Positions 42,129 through 53,666 of a stretch of 64,000 nucleotides of DNA are shown in pieces. A program made the position numbers and the translations under genes. This DNA is from an uncultured Pelagibacteraceae bacterium (GTDB lineage: Bacteria; Pseudomonadota; Alphaproteobacteria; Pelagibacterales; Pelagibacteraceae): contig CACABZ010000003.1 of the NCBI GenBank assembly GCA_902530885.1, forward strand, positions 1-64,000, written 5' to 3'. Each line of letters opens with the position of its first letter. The first letter of the stretch is position 1. The notes below the pieces were generated by a model. It did not search any database. It was not told the DNA's origin and saw nothing but the letters and a program-made list of their open reading frames with translations.

Positions 42129-42772
42129 TCTCCAGCAAGTAAACTTTCTCCAGCAACAACATTTTGACCAACTTTAGCTAAAATTTTTTTATTATTAAAA
42201 AATAAATCAACTCTGCTCCCGAACCTTATCATTCCTATTCTATCGCCTTGTTTTAATTCTTGATCTTTGCTGACCTCACATACAATTCGTCTGGCAACTA
42301 AGCCCGCTATTTGAACAATTACAATTTCTTTACCTTTTTTATCAATTATCCTGTAATAATTTCTCTCATTTTCTTCACTGGCTTTATCTAGTGAGGCATT
42401 TAAAAATTTGCCTGGTTTATAAAAAATTTCTTCTATTTTTCCTGAAGTTGGGATTCTGTTAACATGGCAGTTAAAAACATTCATGAAAATACTTATTCTA
42501 GTAAAATTTTTATTTTCTAAATTTAACTCATCTGGACCTTGAACCTCTTTAATCTCAGTTATTAACCCATCTGCTGGGCTTATAAGAAACTTATCATCAT
42601 TAATCGATACCCTTTCTGGATCTCTAAAAAAATAATAAACCCATATAGTTATTAAAATCATTATAAACGCTAAAAAATTTGAAAATAACCAGAAAACAAA
42701 CGAAAGAATTAATGATATTGCTAAAAATTTATAGCCCTCTCTGTGAATTTTTGGAAAAATGTTGTCCATCAT
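42125..42772 (-). CDS. psd: Phosphatidylserine decarboxylase
   Basis: FRDPERVSINDDKFLISPADG, FMNVFNCHVNRIPTSG, IGMIRFGSRVDLFF (GS cleavage site). Confidence 0.94.
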   Translation of the reverse strand: MMDNIFPKIHREGYKFLAISLILSFVFWLFSNFLAFIMILITIWVYYFFRDPERVSINDDKFLISPADGLITEIKEVQGPDELNLENKNFTRISIFMNVFNCHVNRIPTSGKIEEIFYKPGKFLNASLDKASEENERNYYRIIDKKGKEIVIVQIAGLVARRIVCEVSKDQELKQGDRIGMIRFGSRVDLFFNNKKILAKVGQNVVAGESLLAGE

Positions 42773-42840
42773 ATTTATTCAATTAAATTTGATAATTTCC
42801 ACTAATATGTATAAAAATCTGTCATAATCAAATTATTTTT

Positions 42841-44055
42841 ATGGCTAAAATTAAGGTAAAAAATCCCATAGTTGAGCTAGATGGTGATGAAATGACACGC
42901 ATAATATGGTCATTTATAAAAAAAAAACTTATTCAGCCCTACCTGGACATAGACATAAAATATTATGATTTAGGCATTCAAAGTAGAGATAAAACATCTG
43001 ATCAAATCACAATCGACTGCGCTTATGCTATAAAAAAAATTGGTGTTGGAATTAAATGTGCAACCATCACTCCTGACGAGGCTAGAGTTGAAGAGTTCAA
43101 TTTGAAAAAAATGTGGAGGTCACCTAATGGAACTATAAGGAATATTCTTGGTGGAACTGTTTTTAGAGAACCCATTATTTGTAAAAATATACCAAAATTA
43201 GTTCCTGGTTGGACAAACCCTATTATAATTGGAAGGCATGCTTTTGGTGATCAATACAGAGCTACAGATTTTCTTGTTCCTGGTAAGGGAAAATTGGAAA
43301 TGAAATGGACATCATTAGATGGTAAACAAAAAAAAGAATTCGAAGTATTTAATTTTCCAAGCCCAGGCGTTGCATTATCAATGTATAATTTAGATGACTC
43401 TATAAAAGATTTTGCCAGGGCTTGTATGAATTACGGTCTTCAAAGAAATTATCCAGTTTACATGTCAACTAAAAATACAATTTTAAAAGGTTACGATGGA
43501 AGATTTAAAGACTTATTTCAAGAAGTTTTTAATAAAGAGTTTAAAGATAAATTTAAAAAAAATCAACTTACTTACGAACATAGATTAATTGACGATATGG
43601 TTGCGTGTGCAATGAAATGGAATGGCGGATACGTTTGGGCTTGTAAAAATTATGATGGAGACGTTCAGTCTGACACTGTTGCACAAGGGTTTGGTTCCTT
43701 AGGATTAATGACTAGCGTTTTAATGACACCCGATGGAAAAACAGTAGAGTCAGAGGCAGCACACGGTACAGTTACCAGGCATTATAGGATGCACCAACAA
43801 GGAAAAGAAACATCTACTAATCCAATTGCGTCTATATTTGCTTGGACTAGAGGCTTAGCTCATAGAGGGAAGCTCGACAATAATGATGAGTTAATCAAAT
43901 TTTCTAAAAGTTTAGAAGAAGTCTGCATTAATACAGTTGAAAGTGGTTCAATGACAAAAGATTTAGCGATACTAATTGACAAATCTACAAAGTATTTAAC
44001 TACTAATCAGTTTTTAGAAGCCATTGACAGTAATTTGAAAAAAAAACTTAACTAA
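42841..44055 (+). CDS. icd: NADP-dependent isocitrate dehydrogenase
   Basis: [53 protein letters not shown]. Confidence 0.96.
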   Translation: MAKIKVKNPIVELDGDEMTRIIWSFIKKKLIQPYLDIDIKYYDLGIQSRDKTSDQITIDCAYAIKKIGVGIKCATITPDEARVEEFNLKKMWRSPNGTIRNILGGTVFREPIICKNIPKLVPGWTNPIIIGRHAFGDQYRATDFLVPGKGKLEMKWTSLDGKQKKEFEVFNFPSPGVALSMYNLDDSIKDFARACMNYGLQRNYPVYMSTKNTILKGYDGRFKDLFQEVFNKEFKDKFKKNQLTYEHRLIDDMVACAMKWNGGYVWACKNYDGDVQSDTVAQGFGSLGLMTSVLMTPDGKTVESEAAHGTVTRHYRMHQQGKETSTNPIASIFAWTRGLAHRGKLDNNDELIKFSKSLEEVCINTVESGSMTKDLAILIDKSTKYLTTNQFLEAIDSNLKKKLN

Positions 44056-46723
44056 TTGTTTTTGATATCTCTTTAAAAGCTTTCTCAACTTTATTTTTAT
44101 CTACTCCACCAGCTTGAGCAAAATCTTTTCGTCCTCCACCACCTTTTCCACCTAAAGTCTCAGATGCAATTTTTGCTAAATTAACTGCATCATACTTTGA
44201 GGTAAGATCTTTAGAAACACCCACGGCCACTCCAACTTTGTCCTCGAAAGTTGAAATACAAATTATAATACCAGAATCAATTTCTTTCTTACCTTGATCA
44301 ATTATACCTCTTAATTCTTTTGGTGGAAAATCTTTTAATAATTGCTCTCTTATTTTTATTTTACCTATTTGTTTATCTTTAATTATGTTTTTACTTTTGT
44401 CTTTTTTGATATTTTCAATTTTAACCTGGGCTAATTGTTTGCTTAAATTTTTTAAGTTCTCAAATAAATTTAATTGATTATTGTAATCTGGTTTTATTTT
44501 GAAAAATTTAAGTTCCTTTTTAATAGTCTCAATATCTTCGTTTAAACTCTTTTCTTTTAAAGACTTGTTTTGTTTTAAAGAATTTTCATGTTTCTTTAAT
44601 TGCTTGTCTCTTAAAGCCTCTACTCTTCGCACTCCTGAGGCGATTGATGACTGACTAATAACTCTAAACTTTCCAACCTCTTTTGTATTTTTAACATGGG
44701 TGCCACCACATAACTCAGTTGAGAAAAAACCATTATTTTCTTTCCCCATAAACACTACCCTTACTTCTTCTCCGTATTTTTCACCAAATAGAGCTAGAGC
44801 ACCCATTTTTACCGCTTCTTTTGGTGTCATAATTCTTGTTTGAACATCACTGCCCCCGTTAACTATGTCGTTTACTATTGCATTAATTTTTATCATCTCA
44901 TCTTCATTAATTGGTCTGTTGTGACTAAAATCAAATCTTAATCTCTCGGGTGAAACTAAAGAACCTTTTTGAGTAACATGTTTTCCAAGAGTCCTTCGTA
45001 AAGACTCATGTAGTAAATGCGTTGCCGAGTGATTAGCTTTGGAATTATTTCTTTTTTCAGTATCTATTTCTAAATTTACACTTTGTCCTACTTTAATTTT
45101 TCCTTTTTTAATATCTCCTGAGTGAACAAAAAGATCTCCCATTTTTTTTTGAGTGTCTATTATATTTATTTCACACTCAGAGGTGTAAATTATGCCTTGA
45201 TCTCCTACTTGACCACCTGACTCACCGTAAAAAGGAGTTTGATTTGTTATAATTTCAATTTTATCACCAGCGCTTGCATTATCAACAAATTTGTTATCTT
45301 TTGATAATTTTAAAACCACGCCTTCGGCTTTATCAAATTCATAACCTAAAAATTCTGTTGGCTTCAATTCTTCTCTGATTTTAAACCATCTTTCTTCGAT
45401 GGATTTATCTCCGGATCCTTTCCAGTTTGATCTTGCTAAAGCTTTACTTTTTTCCATTTCTTTTTCAAATGAAGAGCTATCAACTTTAATATTTTTTGTT
45501 CGCAAAATATCTGCGGTTAAGTCAATCGGAAAACCATAAGTATCATACAATTTAAAAGCTATTGCTCCTGGAAGAATACTATTTTTAACTTGGGACAAAT
45601 TTTCATCAAGAATTTTCATTCCTCTTTCAAGAAGAGAGGAAAACTTTTCTTCCTCATTTTGTAAAGTTTCAGTTATGAGATCTTGACCATTTATTAATTC
45701 AGGATAGCTATTTTTCATCTCATTTAACAAAACATTAAAAAGTTTATGAAAAAGAGGTGATTTACTTCCAAGAGAATGAGCGTGTCTCATACCTCTTCGC
45801 ATTATTCTTCTTAAAACATAACCTCGACCTTCGTTTGAGGGCAAAATTCCCTCTGCGATTAAAAAACTACTTGCTCTAAGATGATCAGCTATAACTCTAT
45901 GACTAGCTATAGTTTTCTCATTAATTGAAGTTTTAGTTATTTCTGATGATGATGCCATTATTTTTCTAAAATGATCTATTTCATAATTATCGTGTGTGCC
46001 TTGAAGCACAGCAGTCATTCTCTCAAGACCCATACCTGTATCAACAGAAGGTTTAGGAAGATTAATTCTTTTTTCTTTGGAAATTTGTTCGTATTGCATG
46101 AAGACTAGATTCCATATTTCAATAAATCTATCTCCATCTTGTTCTGGGCTGCCAGGTGGTCCCCCTTTTAATTTTTCGCCATGGTCATAAAAAATTTCAG
46201 AACATGGTCCACACGGTCCGGTGTCACCCATCGACCAAAAGTTGTCTGCTGTTGAAATTCTTATTATTTTATTTTCATTCAGCCCAGCTATTTTTTTCCA
46301 TAAGTTAAAAGAATCATCATCTTCGTGAAAAACAGTCACAGAAAGTTTGTCTTTAGGTAGCTTAAAATCTTTTGTTAATAAATTCCAAGCATGATGTATT
46401 GCTTGCTCTTTAAAGTAATCGCCAAATGAAAAATTTCCTAGCATCTCAAAAAATGTATGATGTCTTGGGGTGTAACCTACGTTTTCAAGATCATTATGTT
46501 TTCCACCCGCCCTTACGCATTTTTGTGATGTTGTTGCTGTTTTATATGGTCTTTTTTCTAGTCCGGTGAAAACATTTTTAAATTGGACCATTCCAGAATT
46601 AGTAAACATTAAAGTCGGATCGTTGTTAGGCACAAGATTACTTGAGTCCACTATTTGATGATTATTTTTCTTAAAATACTCTAAAAACTTTTTTCTTACA
46701 TCTGTAAGTAAAATTTGGCTCAT
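44048..46723 (-). CDS. alaS: Alanyl-tRNA synthetase
   Basis: [63 protein letters not shown]. Confidence 0.97.
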   Translation of the reverse strand: MSQILLTDVRKKFLEYFKKNNHQIVDSSNLVPNNDPTLMFTNSGMVQFKNVFTGLEKRPYKTATTSQKCVRAGGKHNDLENVGYTPRHHTFFEMLGNFSFGDYFKEQAIHHAWNLLTKDFKLPKDKLSVTVFHEDDDSFNLWKKIAGLNENKIIRISTADNFWSMGDTGPCGPCSEIFYDHGEKLKGGPPGSPEQDGDRFIEIWNLVFMQYEQISKEKRINLPKPSVDTGMGLERMTAVLQGTHDNYEIDHFRKIMASSSEITKTSINEKTIASHRVIADHLRASSFLIAEGILPSNEGRGYVLRRIMRRGMRHAHSLGSKSPLFHKLFNVLLNEMKNSYPELINGQDLITETLQNEEEKFSSLLERGMKILDENLSQVKNSILPGAIAFKLYDTYGFPIDLTADILRTKNIKVDSSSFEKEMEKSKALARSNWKGSGDKSIEERWFKIREELKPTEFLGYEFDKAEGVVLKLSKDNKFVDNASAGDKIEIITNQTPFYGESGGQVGDQGIIYTSECEINIIDTQKKMGDLFVHSGDIKKGKIKVGQSVNLEIDTEKRNNSKANHSATHLLHESLRRTLGKHVTQKGSLVSPERLRFDFSHNRPINEDEMIKINAIVNDIVNGGSDVQTRIMTPKEAVKMGALALFGEKYGEEVRVVFMGKENNGFFSTELCGGTHVKNTKEVGKFRVISQSSIASGVRRVEALRDKQLKKHENSLKQNKSLKEKSLNEDIETIKKELKFFKIKPDYNNQLNLFENLKNLSKQLAQVKIENIKKDKSKNIIKDKQIGKIKIREQLLKDFPPKELRGIIDQGKKEIDSGIIICISTFEDKVGVAVGVSKDLTSKYDAVNLAKIASETLGGKGGGGRKDFAQAGGVDKNKVEKAFKEISKTIS

Positions 46724-46767
46724 AATTTATTAAATACAGATATTTTTAATGTTGTCTACAAAAGAGA

Positions 46768-47124
46768 TTAGCCTGTTTTTTGCTTTCCATTGTCGACAAC
46801 TAAGCAAATTTCTGATTTCGTAAGAAATCTTTGACCAGTTCCATTATCTAGTGAAAACATTCCACCTATCCCCTTAACTGCATCTATCGTTAAGTCAGTA
46901 TGTTTCCATTTTTCGTATTGATCGCCATTCATATAAAAAGGTACACCGCCTATTTCACCTAATTTAATGTCGTTATCTCCCAAAGGAAATTCTCCTTCTT
47001 TAAAACACATCGGAGCACTGCCATCGCAACAGCCTCCTGATTGATGAAACATTAATTTTTCACCATATTTTTCTTGTAGTTTTGATAGCAAACTTAATGC
47101 TGCATGTGTGGCTGATACTTTCAT
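46768..47124 (-). CDS. DUF779 domain-containing protein
   Basis: ALSLLSKLQEKYGEKLMFHQSGGCCDGSAPMCF; downstream of aldehyde dehydrogenase. Start at MKVSATHAA (47124) preferred to track start 47142, which lies in a hairpin. Confidence 0.85.
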   Translation of the reverse strand: MKVSATHAALSLLSKLQEKYGEKLMFHQSGGCCDGSAPMCFKEGEFPLGDNDIKLGEIGGVPFYMNGDQYEKWKHTDLTIDAVKGIGGMFSLDNGTGQRFLTKSEICLVVDNGKQKTG

Positions 47125-47135
47125 TTTTTGTGTTC

Positions 47136-47160
47136 GGCCCATGATTTAGAATCATGGGCC
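47136..47160 (-). repeat. Perfect 11-bp inverted repeat, 3-nt loop, between ald and DUF779
   Basis: ggcccatgatt-tag-aatcatgggcc read directly from sequence. Confidence 0.95.
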
Positions 47161-47175
47161 AGTATATATTATTGG

Positions 47176-48729
47176 TTAAAAGAAGCCCAATTTTTTCTCA
47201 GCATAAGAAACGTGTAAGTTCTTATTCTGTCTATAATGATTAAGCATCATTTTATGAGTCTCCCTACCTACGCCTGACTGTTTATAACCGCCAAATGGTG
47301 AATGTGCTGGATAAGCGTGATAACAATTGGTCCACACTATACCTGCTTGTATCGCTCTTCCCATTCTATAAGCAATATTACCATTTCGAGTCCAAACACC
47401 TGCGCCTAAACCGTAAAGAGTATCATTCGCGATTTTTAACGCGTCTGCTTCATCTTTAAATTTAATAACAGAAACAACTGGTCCAAAAATTTCTTCTTGA
47501 GAAATTCTCATATTATTTTTAGCTTCAAAAATAGTTGGTTGAATATAATTTCCTTTTTCCAATCCACTATTTAATTTAGCCTGAGATCCCCCAGTAAGAA
47601 CCTTAGCACCCTCTTTTTTCCCTAGATCAAGGTAAGATTTAATCTTCTCCACTTGTTCTACAGAAGCTTGTGCTCCAATCATAGTTTCCATTTTTAAAGG
47701 ATTGTCCTGAACAACTGCTTTAGTTCTTTTGATACATCTTTCCATGAATTTATCATAAATAGACTCTTGAACTAATGCTCTACTCGGGCAAGTACAAACC
47801 TCACCCTGGTTTAAATTGAACATTACAAAACCCTCAACACATTTATCTAAGAAATCATCATCTTTTTCCATAATGTCTTCGAAGAAAATATTTGGAGATT
47901 TTCCGCCTAATTCCAAAGTTATCGGAATTATGTTTTGTGCAGCATATTGCATGATCAATCTACCTGTTGTTGTTTCTCCAGTAAAAGCTACTTTAGCTAC
48001 TCTTTTAGAGGACGCTAAAGGTTTTCCTGCTTCTAGCCCGTAACCGCTTACGATGTTAACCACACCTGGAGGTAATAAATCTCCAATTAGTTCCATCATA
48101 ACCATAATTGATGCCGGTGTTTGTTCAGCCGGTTTTAAAACCGAACAATTACCCGCTGCTAAAGCTGGTGCTAATTTCCATGTCGCCATTAATAATGGAA
48201 AATTCCACGGAACTATTTGACCAACTACACCAAGAGGCTCAGGAATATTATATGAATATTGAGAATTGCTAATTTCTGCTACAGAACCTTCTTCTGCTCT
48301 GATTACTCCAGCAAAATATCTCCAGTGATCAATCACCAAAGGTAAATCTGCTGCCATACATTCCCTGATTGGTTTGCCATTATCTAAACATTCAGCTGTT
48401 GCTAATAAATTTAGATTTTTTTCCAATACATCAGCTATTTTATACAAGATGTTTGATCTTGTTGTGATGTCTGTTTTTCCCCACTCTTTAAAAGCTGCGT
48501 GAGCTGCATCTAATGCTGCCTCCACATCTTTTTCGTTTGATCGTGCTACAGAACAGATTATCTCATTAGAAATCGGGCTAGGATTATCAAAGTATTTTCC
48601 CGATTTAGGTTCAACAAATTTTCCATTTATGTAATTACCATATTTAGCTTTGAATGGAAATTTAACCTTTAAATGAGAGGTATCTAAAGCTGCAGACACT
48701 TTTGAGCTTTTAGCTTGTTGTGTGCTCAT
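47176..48729 (-). CDS. NAD(P)-dependent aldehyde dehydrogenase (acetaldehyde dehydrogenase-like)
   Basis: [69 protein letters not shown]779 neighbour. Confidence 0.93.
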   Translation of the reverse strand: MSTQQAKSSKVSAALDTSHLKVKFPFKAKYGNYINGKFVEPKSGKYFDNPSPISNEIICSVARSNEKDVEAALDAAHAAFKEWGKTDITTRSNILYKIADVLEKNLNLLATAECLDNGKPIRECMAADLPLVIDHWRYFAGVIRAEEGSVAEISNSQYSYNIPEPLGVVGQIVPWNFPLLMATWKLAPALAAGNCSVLKPAEQTPASIMVMMELIGDLLPPGVVNIVSGYGLEAGKPLASSKRVAKVAFTGETTTGRLIMQYAAQNIIPITLELGGKSPNIFFEDIMEKDDDFLDKCVEGFVMFNLNQGEVCTCPSRALVQESIYDKFMERCIKRTKAVVQDNPLKMETMIGAQASVEQVEKIKSYLDLGKKEGAKVLTGGSQAKLNSGLEKGNYIQPTIFEAKNNMRISQEEIFGPVVSVIKFKDEADALKIANDTLYGLGAGVWTRNGNIAYRMGRAIQAGIVWTNCYHAYPAHSPFGGYKQSGVGRETHKMMLNHYRQNKNLHVSYAEKKLGFF

Positions 48730-48859
48730 TTCCCCTCCTTGTTAATTGTTTAATTAAACCCAATATTGACAGACATGTACAGACTTAATCGATAATTATT
48801 TTTAATTACAATTTTTAGTTGATTCAATTTTTGGTTGTTTAAAGTTTCATGGGAAACAA

Positions 48860-48888
48860 AACTAAGGGGGTCGTTAACCCCCTTAGTT
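48860..48888 (-). terminator. Rho-independent terminator of recA
   Basis: aactaaggggg-tcgttaa-cccccttagtt, perfect 11-bp stem; on the minus strand followed by TTTGTTT (stem end runs into a T-rich tract); just downstream of recA stop. Confidence 0.9.
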
Positions 48889-48898
48889 ATAAAGATGA

Positions 48899-49999
48899 CT
48901 ATTTTTCCTCGTCTTTGCTAATCTTTTCTTTAGTTGAAGGATTGCCTTCAAGCTCTTTGGCAATTGCTCCGGCCTTTTCTCTTACGGCTTTCTCGATTTC
49001 ATCTGCAACGTTTGGATTTTTTTCCAAATATAATTTGGCATTCTCTTTTCCTTGCCCGATTTTTTCACCTTTGTATGCATACCAAGCTCCTGACTTCTCA
49101 ATTATGTCTGCTTTAGCGCCTAGGTCGATTAATTCACCATTTTTACTGATGCCTTTGCCATACATCAAATCGAACTCTACAACCTTAAAAGGAGGAGCTA
49201 CCTTATTTTTAATAACTTTCACTCTAGTCGTATTTCCAATGATTTGATCCTTATCTTTTATGGCACCAATTCTTCTAATATCCATTCTTACAGAAGAATA
49301 AAATTTTAATGCATTTCCACCTGATGTAGTTTCTGGATTTCCAAACATCACTCCAATTTTCATTCTGATTTGATTTATGAAAATTACCATTGTATTTGAC
49401 TTTGCTACCGAACCAGTAATTTTTCTTAGCGCTTGGCTCATTAATCTTGATTGTAAGCCTACATGATGATCTCCCATTTCACCTTCTAATTCTGCTTTTG
49501 GTGTTAAGGCTGCTACAGAGTCTACTACTAGCACTGAAACAGAGCCTGATTTAATTAAAGTATCAGTTATTTCTAGAGCTTGCTCACCTGTATCAGGTTG
49601 AGAAATTAGTAATTCATCAGTTTTGACTCCTAGCTTCTTTGCATAAGCAGGATCCATTGCATGCTCAGCATCAACAAAAGCGCATATTCCTCCAACTTTT
49701 TGAGCCTCAGCTACTACCTGTAAAGCTAAGGTTGTTTTTCCTGAAGACTCTGGACCGTAAATTTCTATTATTCTTCCTTTGGGCAGCCCTCCAATACCCA
49801 ATGCTAAATCTAGGCTTAAAGAACCAGTCGAAATTGCTTCTACGTCTAAAGCTTCTTGTTGACCAAGTCTCATAACTGAGCCCTTACCAAAATTTTGATC
49901 TATTTGGCTTATTGCTGCCTCTAAAGACTTGTTTTTTTCCTTAATTTCTTGGTTTTTTTTGTTGTCAGACTTCACAACTTTTAAATTATTTTTTGTCAT
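48899..49999 (-). CDS. recA: Recombinase RecA
   Basis: [82 protein letters not shown]. Confidence 0.98.
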   Translation of the reverse strand: MTKNNLKVVKSDNKKNQEIKEKNKSLEAAISQIDQNFGKGSVMRLGQQEALDVEAISTGSLSLDLALGIGGLPKGRIIEIYGPESSGKTTLALQVVAEAQKVGGICAFVDAEHAMDPAYAKKLGVKTDELLISQPDTGEQALEITDTLIKSGSVSVLVVDSVAALTPKAELEGEMGDHHVGLQSRLMSQALRKITGSVAKSNTMVIFINQIRMKIGVMFGNPETTSGGNALKFYSSVRMDIRRIGAIKDKDQIIGNTTRVKVIKNKVAPPFKVVEFDLMYGKGISKNGELIDLGAKADIIEKSGAWYAYKGEKIGQGKENAKLYLEKNPNVADEIEKAVREKAGAIAKELEGNPSTKEKISKDEEK

Positions 50000-50090
50000 T
50001 TTTATCCTTTTTTGTTATCGAATCATTAATATAAATGTACACATTTTGTTCTTTTTATCAAGACAATAAAAAAAATATTAATTTTACAAA

Positions 50091-51386
50091 TTATCTAGAT
50101 TTTAAGGCTTTAAGATCGAGTTCACCAACTTGATCTAGGAGCTCTAATTTAGAGACTATTAGATCCTTTTTTGCATTAGCATTAGATATTCTCGCTTCTA
50201 ATAATAAGCTTCTAGATTGAATAACATCTAACGTAGTTCTTGTGCTACCAGAATCGTATTCTAATGTGATGCCCTCATTAGCTATTTCCGCCGCCCTGAG
50301 TTGTGCTTCCGTAGACTTTAAAACACTTTCTGCTGATTGAAAAAAAGACCATGCCATGGCTGTTTCAGTTGCTACCTCATTTTCCTTATCAGCTAATAAT
50401 AACCTACTTTTTTCCCTTTTATGCCTGAATTTTTTAATACTTGAGAAATTCTTTCCACCATTAATAATTGGCCAAGTTATAGTAGCTTTAACGGTTTCTT
50501 GATCATCTTCATCAACCGTTGTGCTAAGGTCTTTATTTTCGCTTAGAGAGTAATTTAATGTAGCTGATGGAGATAGTTTGGCCTTTTCAACACTTAGTTC
50601 TTTTTCTGAAATAGCTAGATTTATTCTCGCAATTATTAATCCAGGATTATTTGAAGATGACTTCTTTAAAGCATCTTCTAAGCTTAAAGGTAATGTAAAA
50701 TTTATGGTATTTTCCTCATCAAGTTTATCTGGTGCGCTTATTCTTGTAATTCTCTCAAATTCAGCTATAGCAGCAATCAATTCTGTTTTTGCTTTAATTA
50801 ATTTAGCGTTAGCACCTGCTAAAGAAGATTCTGATTGAGCCAAATCTGTTAAACTTATTTCTCCCTTTTGAAGTCTTAATTTATCAGACTCAACTTGTCT
50901 TTCAAAGAGATCAACATTAGCTAAATTAAAATTTTTTGTGTTATTTTTTAATATTAAATCGTAATAAATTGACACAGAATTTAATATTGTATCTTGTTCG
51001 ACTTGTTTGTATTCATAGTTGGCCTTTTCAAATTCTAACCTTGATTTTTTTAAGTTGTTAAAACCTTTGAAACCTTGGAAAATTGTTTGATCAACCGAGA
51101 TTGTTTTTGTTTCAGTATTTCTTTTTGTATCACCCGATCTCGAACCTGATTGATTAATTACATTAGAACTCTCTGTATTTTTTTGTGAACCAGATAAAGT
51201 CAGTGACGGTAAGAAATCACCTTTTGATATATTGATATTTTGTTTTATAGACTTAAGATTTTCTCTTTCAGCATTAATTTTTGGATTTTTTTCTACCGCA
51301 GAATTTACAAAAAAAAATAAACTATTTTCTGCTTTCAATGAAGAAAATTTTAATAACATAATTAGAATAAAAATAATTTTATACAT
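50091..51386 (-). CDS. TolC-family outer membrane protein
   Basis: Signal peptide, repeated coiled-coil TolC halves (NPKINAERENLKSIKQNI..., TRTTLDVIQSRSLLLEARISNANAKKDLIVSKLELL). Confidence 0.88.
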   Translation of the reverse strand: MYKIIFILIMLLKFSSLKAENSLFFFVNSAVEKNPKINAERENLKSIKQNINISKGDFLPSLTLSGSQKNTESSNVINQSGSRSGDTKRNTETKTISVDQTIFQGFKGFNNLKKSRLEFEKANYEYKQVEQDTILNSVSIYYDLILKNNTKNFNLANVDLFERQVESDKLRLQKGEISLTDLAQSESSLAGANAKLIKAKTELIAAIAEFERITRISAPDKLDEENTINFTLPLSLEDALKKSSSNNPGLIIARINLAISEKELSVEKAKLSPSATLNYSLSENKDLSTTVDEDDQETVKATITWPIINGGKNFSSIKKFRHKREKSRLLLADKENEVATETAMAWSFFQSAESVLKSTEAQLRAAEIANEGITLEYDSGSTRTTLDVIQSRSLLLEARISNANAKKDLIVSKLELLDQVGELDLKALKSR

Positions 51387-52280
51387 TTAATTGATAATTG
51401 ATTTGATTTTATGTTGATTATCTAAATTTATAATAACGTCATTTTTTTTATTATTCTTCATCATGCTTTTAGTAACTCTTTCAAAATGCATAATAAATTT
51501 TTTTATTTGTTTATTATTCATTACATTTTTTGATTTATTTGAATATCTCAATTTTTTTTCTTGCAACAATCTCCATTTTAAAACATGATTGTAACTCGGA
51601 ACTTTGAGATAAATCAAATTATCAATTAGTTTAAAAATCTTTTTATAGTTTGATTTCAATTCTTTATTGACCTTTATTCTCCAACTTTTATTGGTATCTC
51701 TTTTTTTTTCGAGAAGATTAACTGGTTTTTTTAATTCGCGTAACGTTTGAGGTTTAGCTCCCAAACACCAACCTTCAAAAATAATTATATTTGGTTTTTT
51801 TTTGATTTTAATCCAATTTTTTTTATTTTTTCTGTTATCTCTAGACTTATCAAATTGTGGAATTCTTAAAAATTTAAAATTTTTTCTTTTTAAATTTTTT
51901 AAAGAACTATAAATCATCTTATGATCATGAGTTCCTGGTACACCTCTAGTTAAAAAAAGTGGATGAACTTTCTGTGACATTAACACTCTTTCTTTTTTAG
52001 TTTTATAAAAATCATCAATTGAGAAACATACTACACTTAAACTAAATTTATCTCTTAATATTATTTTCAAAATTTGAGCCATAGTCGATTTTCCTGACCC
52101 CTGGCCTCCTGAAAGTCCTATTATTAATGTATTATTGGATTTTTTATACCAATTATAAATATTTTGGCAGATAGGAATATAAAATTTTTTCAATTGGATT
52201 AATTTATTTTTAAAGGCTCGTCCAAATATTCTTTGTTTTTTAAGGTACTGTGAATAATTTTTTTCCAAATTACTTGCCAT
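51387..52280 (-). CDS. P-loop kinase, D-glycerate 3-kinase-like
   Basis: IIGLSGGQGSGKSTMAQIL, FSIDDFYKTKKERVLMSQKVHPLFLTRGVPGTHD, IIFEGWCLG. Confidence 0.8.
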   Translation of the reverse strand: MASNLEKNYSQYLKKQRIFGRAFKNKLIQLKKFYIPICQNIYNWYKKSNNTLIIGLSGGQGSGKSTMAQILKIILRDKFSLSVVCFSIDDFYKTKKERVLMSQKVHPLFLTRGVPGTHDHKMIYSSLKNLKRKNFKFLRIPQFDKSRDNRKNKKNWIKIKKKPNIIIFEGWCLGAKPQTLRELKKPVNLLEKKRDTNKSWRIKVNKELKSNYKKIFKLIDNLIYLKVPSYNHVLKWRLLQEKKLRYSNKSKNVMNNKQIKKFIMHFERVTKSMMKNNKKNDVIINLDNQHKIKSIIN

Positions 52281-52294
52281 CTAATTTAATAAGA

Positions 52295-52660
52295 TTATTT
52301 TTTTTTATCTAACGGATGGTTTTTGCCATCTGCAATACTAATTTTTTTTAATTCAAAAGAATCTATTTCATCCACGCAGCCAACATTAAAACCTGTTAAG
52401 GAAGGATTAATTCTAGGATTATGGTGTGTGTAAATACCACATTCAATACAAAAATAATGTTTGGCTATCTTTGTGTGAAATTGATATAATTTTAATTTAT
52501 CTAAACCTCTGACAATTTTAAAGTCCTCATTATTAACTATAGACATGATTGCGCCCTTTTTTTTACAAATTGAACAGTTGCATCTAATGGTTTTTTCTAA
52601 ATCACCTTCTATATTTATTTCGGCTTGAACTGCTCCACAATGACACGATAGTTTTTTCAT
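52295..52660 (-). CDS. GFA family zinc-binding protein
   Basis: LSCHCGAVQAEI, CNCSICKKKGA, HYFCIECGIYTHH. Confidence 0.88.
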   Translation of the reverse strand: MKKLSCHCGAVQAEINIEGDLEKTIRCNCSICKKKGAIMSIVNNEDFKIVRGLDKLKLYQFHTKIAKHYFCIECGIYTHHNPRINPSLTGFNVGCVDEIDSFELKKISIADGKNHPLDKKK

Positions 52661-52793
52661 AGTTATATCTTTCTATTATTATTTAACTCTCAATTAGTAA
52701 ATATGTTTTAATATCCACATTTTTTTTAGAATTATAAAAATGTTCTCCTTTTGATTCCTCTTTGATTCATATTTAGACCACATATACAACTTT

Positions 52794-53666
52794 CTAGTGT
52801 ACTATTATTTCAGAATTTTTTTGCTCTTGTTCTGTATTAATTTTCTTATTTTTTTCAATCATTAATGAAACATAATAAATCATTAAATTAAAAAATACGA
52901 TTACAATTGATAAAACGTGTCCATAAATCCCTATGTAAGGATTCAAATATGAGAATAAAATTATGAAAAGCGCAGATCTTAAAAAAACATTCATTTTAAA
53001 AACAGCAATAATTGAAAAAGAGTGAAATATTAATTTCGCTAAAGGCATTTTTGAAGGGCCGAAGTATCTTTTGCCTCTCACACAGTTAATGTATCCTAAA
53101 TTTTTAATATTTTTTTTAACAGTACCTGATATATTTGAATTCAATGTGCGATCAATACTTAAAACTGTAGCATCTTTTTTTGTAAGGATGCTATAATTTC
53201 CAAAGTTCATAAGTTTGCCAGTAAAAACAAATGTTAAAATTTTATGGCATTGATAAAAAACTCTAAAAATTGGCCCTTCTGATCTTTTAACTCTTTTTGC
53301 CACTATAGAAGTATTGGGATCCTTGTCTATTTTAAAAATAAGATCACGTATTTCTACTGGTCTATCCTCCCCATCAGCGTCCATTAAAATAATGTAATCA
53401 AACTCATAATTTTTTAGGCAATATCGAATGCCATGCGCTAAACAAATAGCGTGACCATTATTTTTTTTCATATTTAAAATTTCGATTTTTTTTATATTTT
53501 TTGGAATATTAATTTTTGGGGTCAGCATTGTAGAGCCATCGTTTATCACTATTAATTGAAAAGCAAAATTTTGTAATTTTTCCACGGTTAAACTAATTTC
53601 ATTGATCAACTTATTAAAAGATTCCCAATCATTATAAACTGGTGTTATTAATATTATTTTTTTCAT
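52794..53666 (-). CDS. Family 2 glycosyltransferase with two C-terminal TM helices
   Basis: ILITPVYNDWESFNKLINEI, LIVINDGST, IILMDADGEDRPVEI. Confidence 0.87.
   Translation of the reverse strand: MKKIILITPVYNDWESFNKLINEISLTVEKLQNFAFQLIVINDGSTMLTPKINIPKNIKKIEILNMKKNNGHAICLAHGIRYCLKNYEFDYIILMDADGEDRPVEIRDLIFKIDKDPNTSIVAKRVKRSEGPIFRVFYQCHKILTFVFTGKLMNFGNYSILTKKDATVLSIDRTLNSNISGTVKKNIKNLGYINCVRGKRYFGPSKMPLAKLIFHSFSIIAVFKMNVFLRSALFIILFSYLNPYIGIYGHVLSIVIVFFNLMIYYVSLMIEKNKKINTEQEQKNSEIIVH

Noticed and set aside
48748-48759. 12-bp palindrome gtttaattaaac upstream of aldehyde dehydrogenase
   Set aside because: Only A/T-rich core and short; expected by chance at this base composition, so not promoted to a finding.
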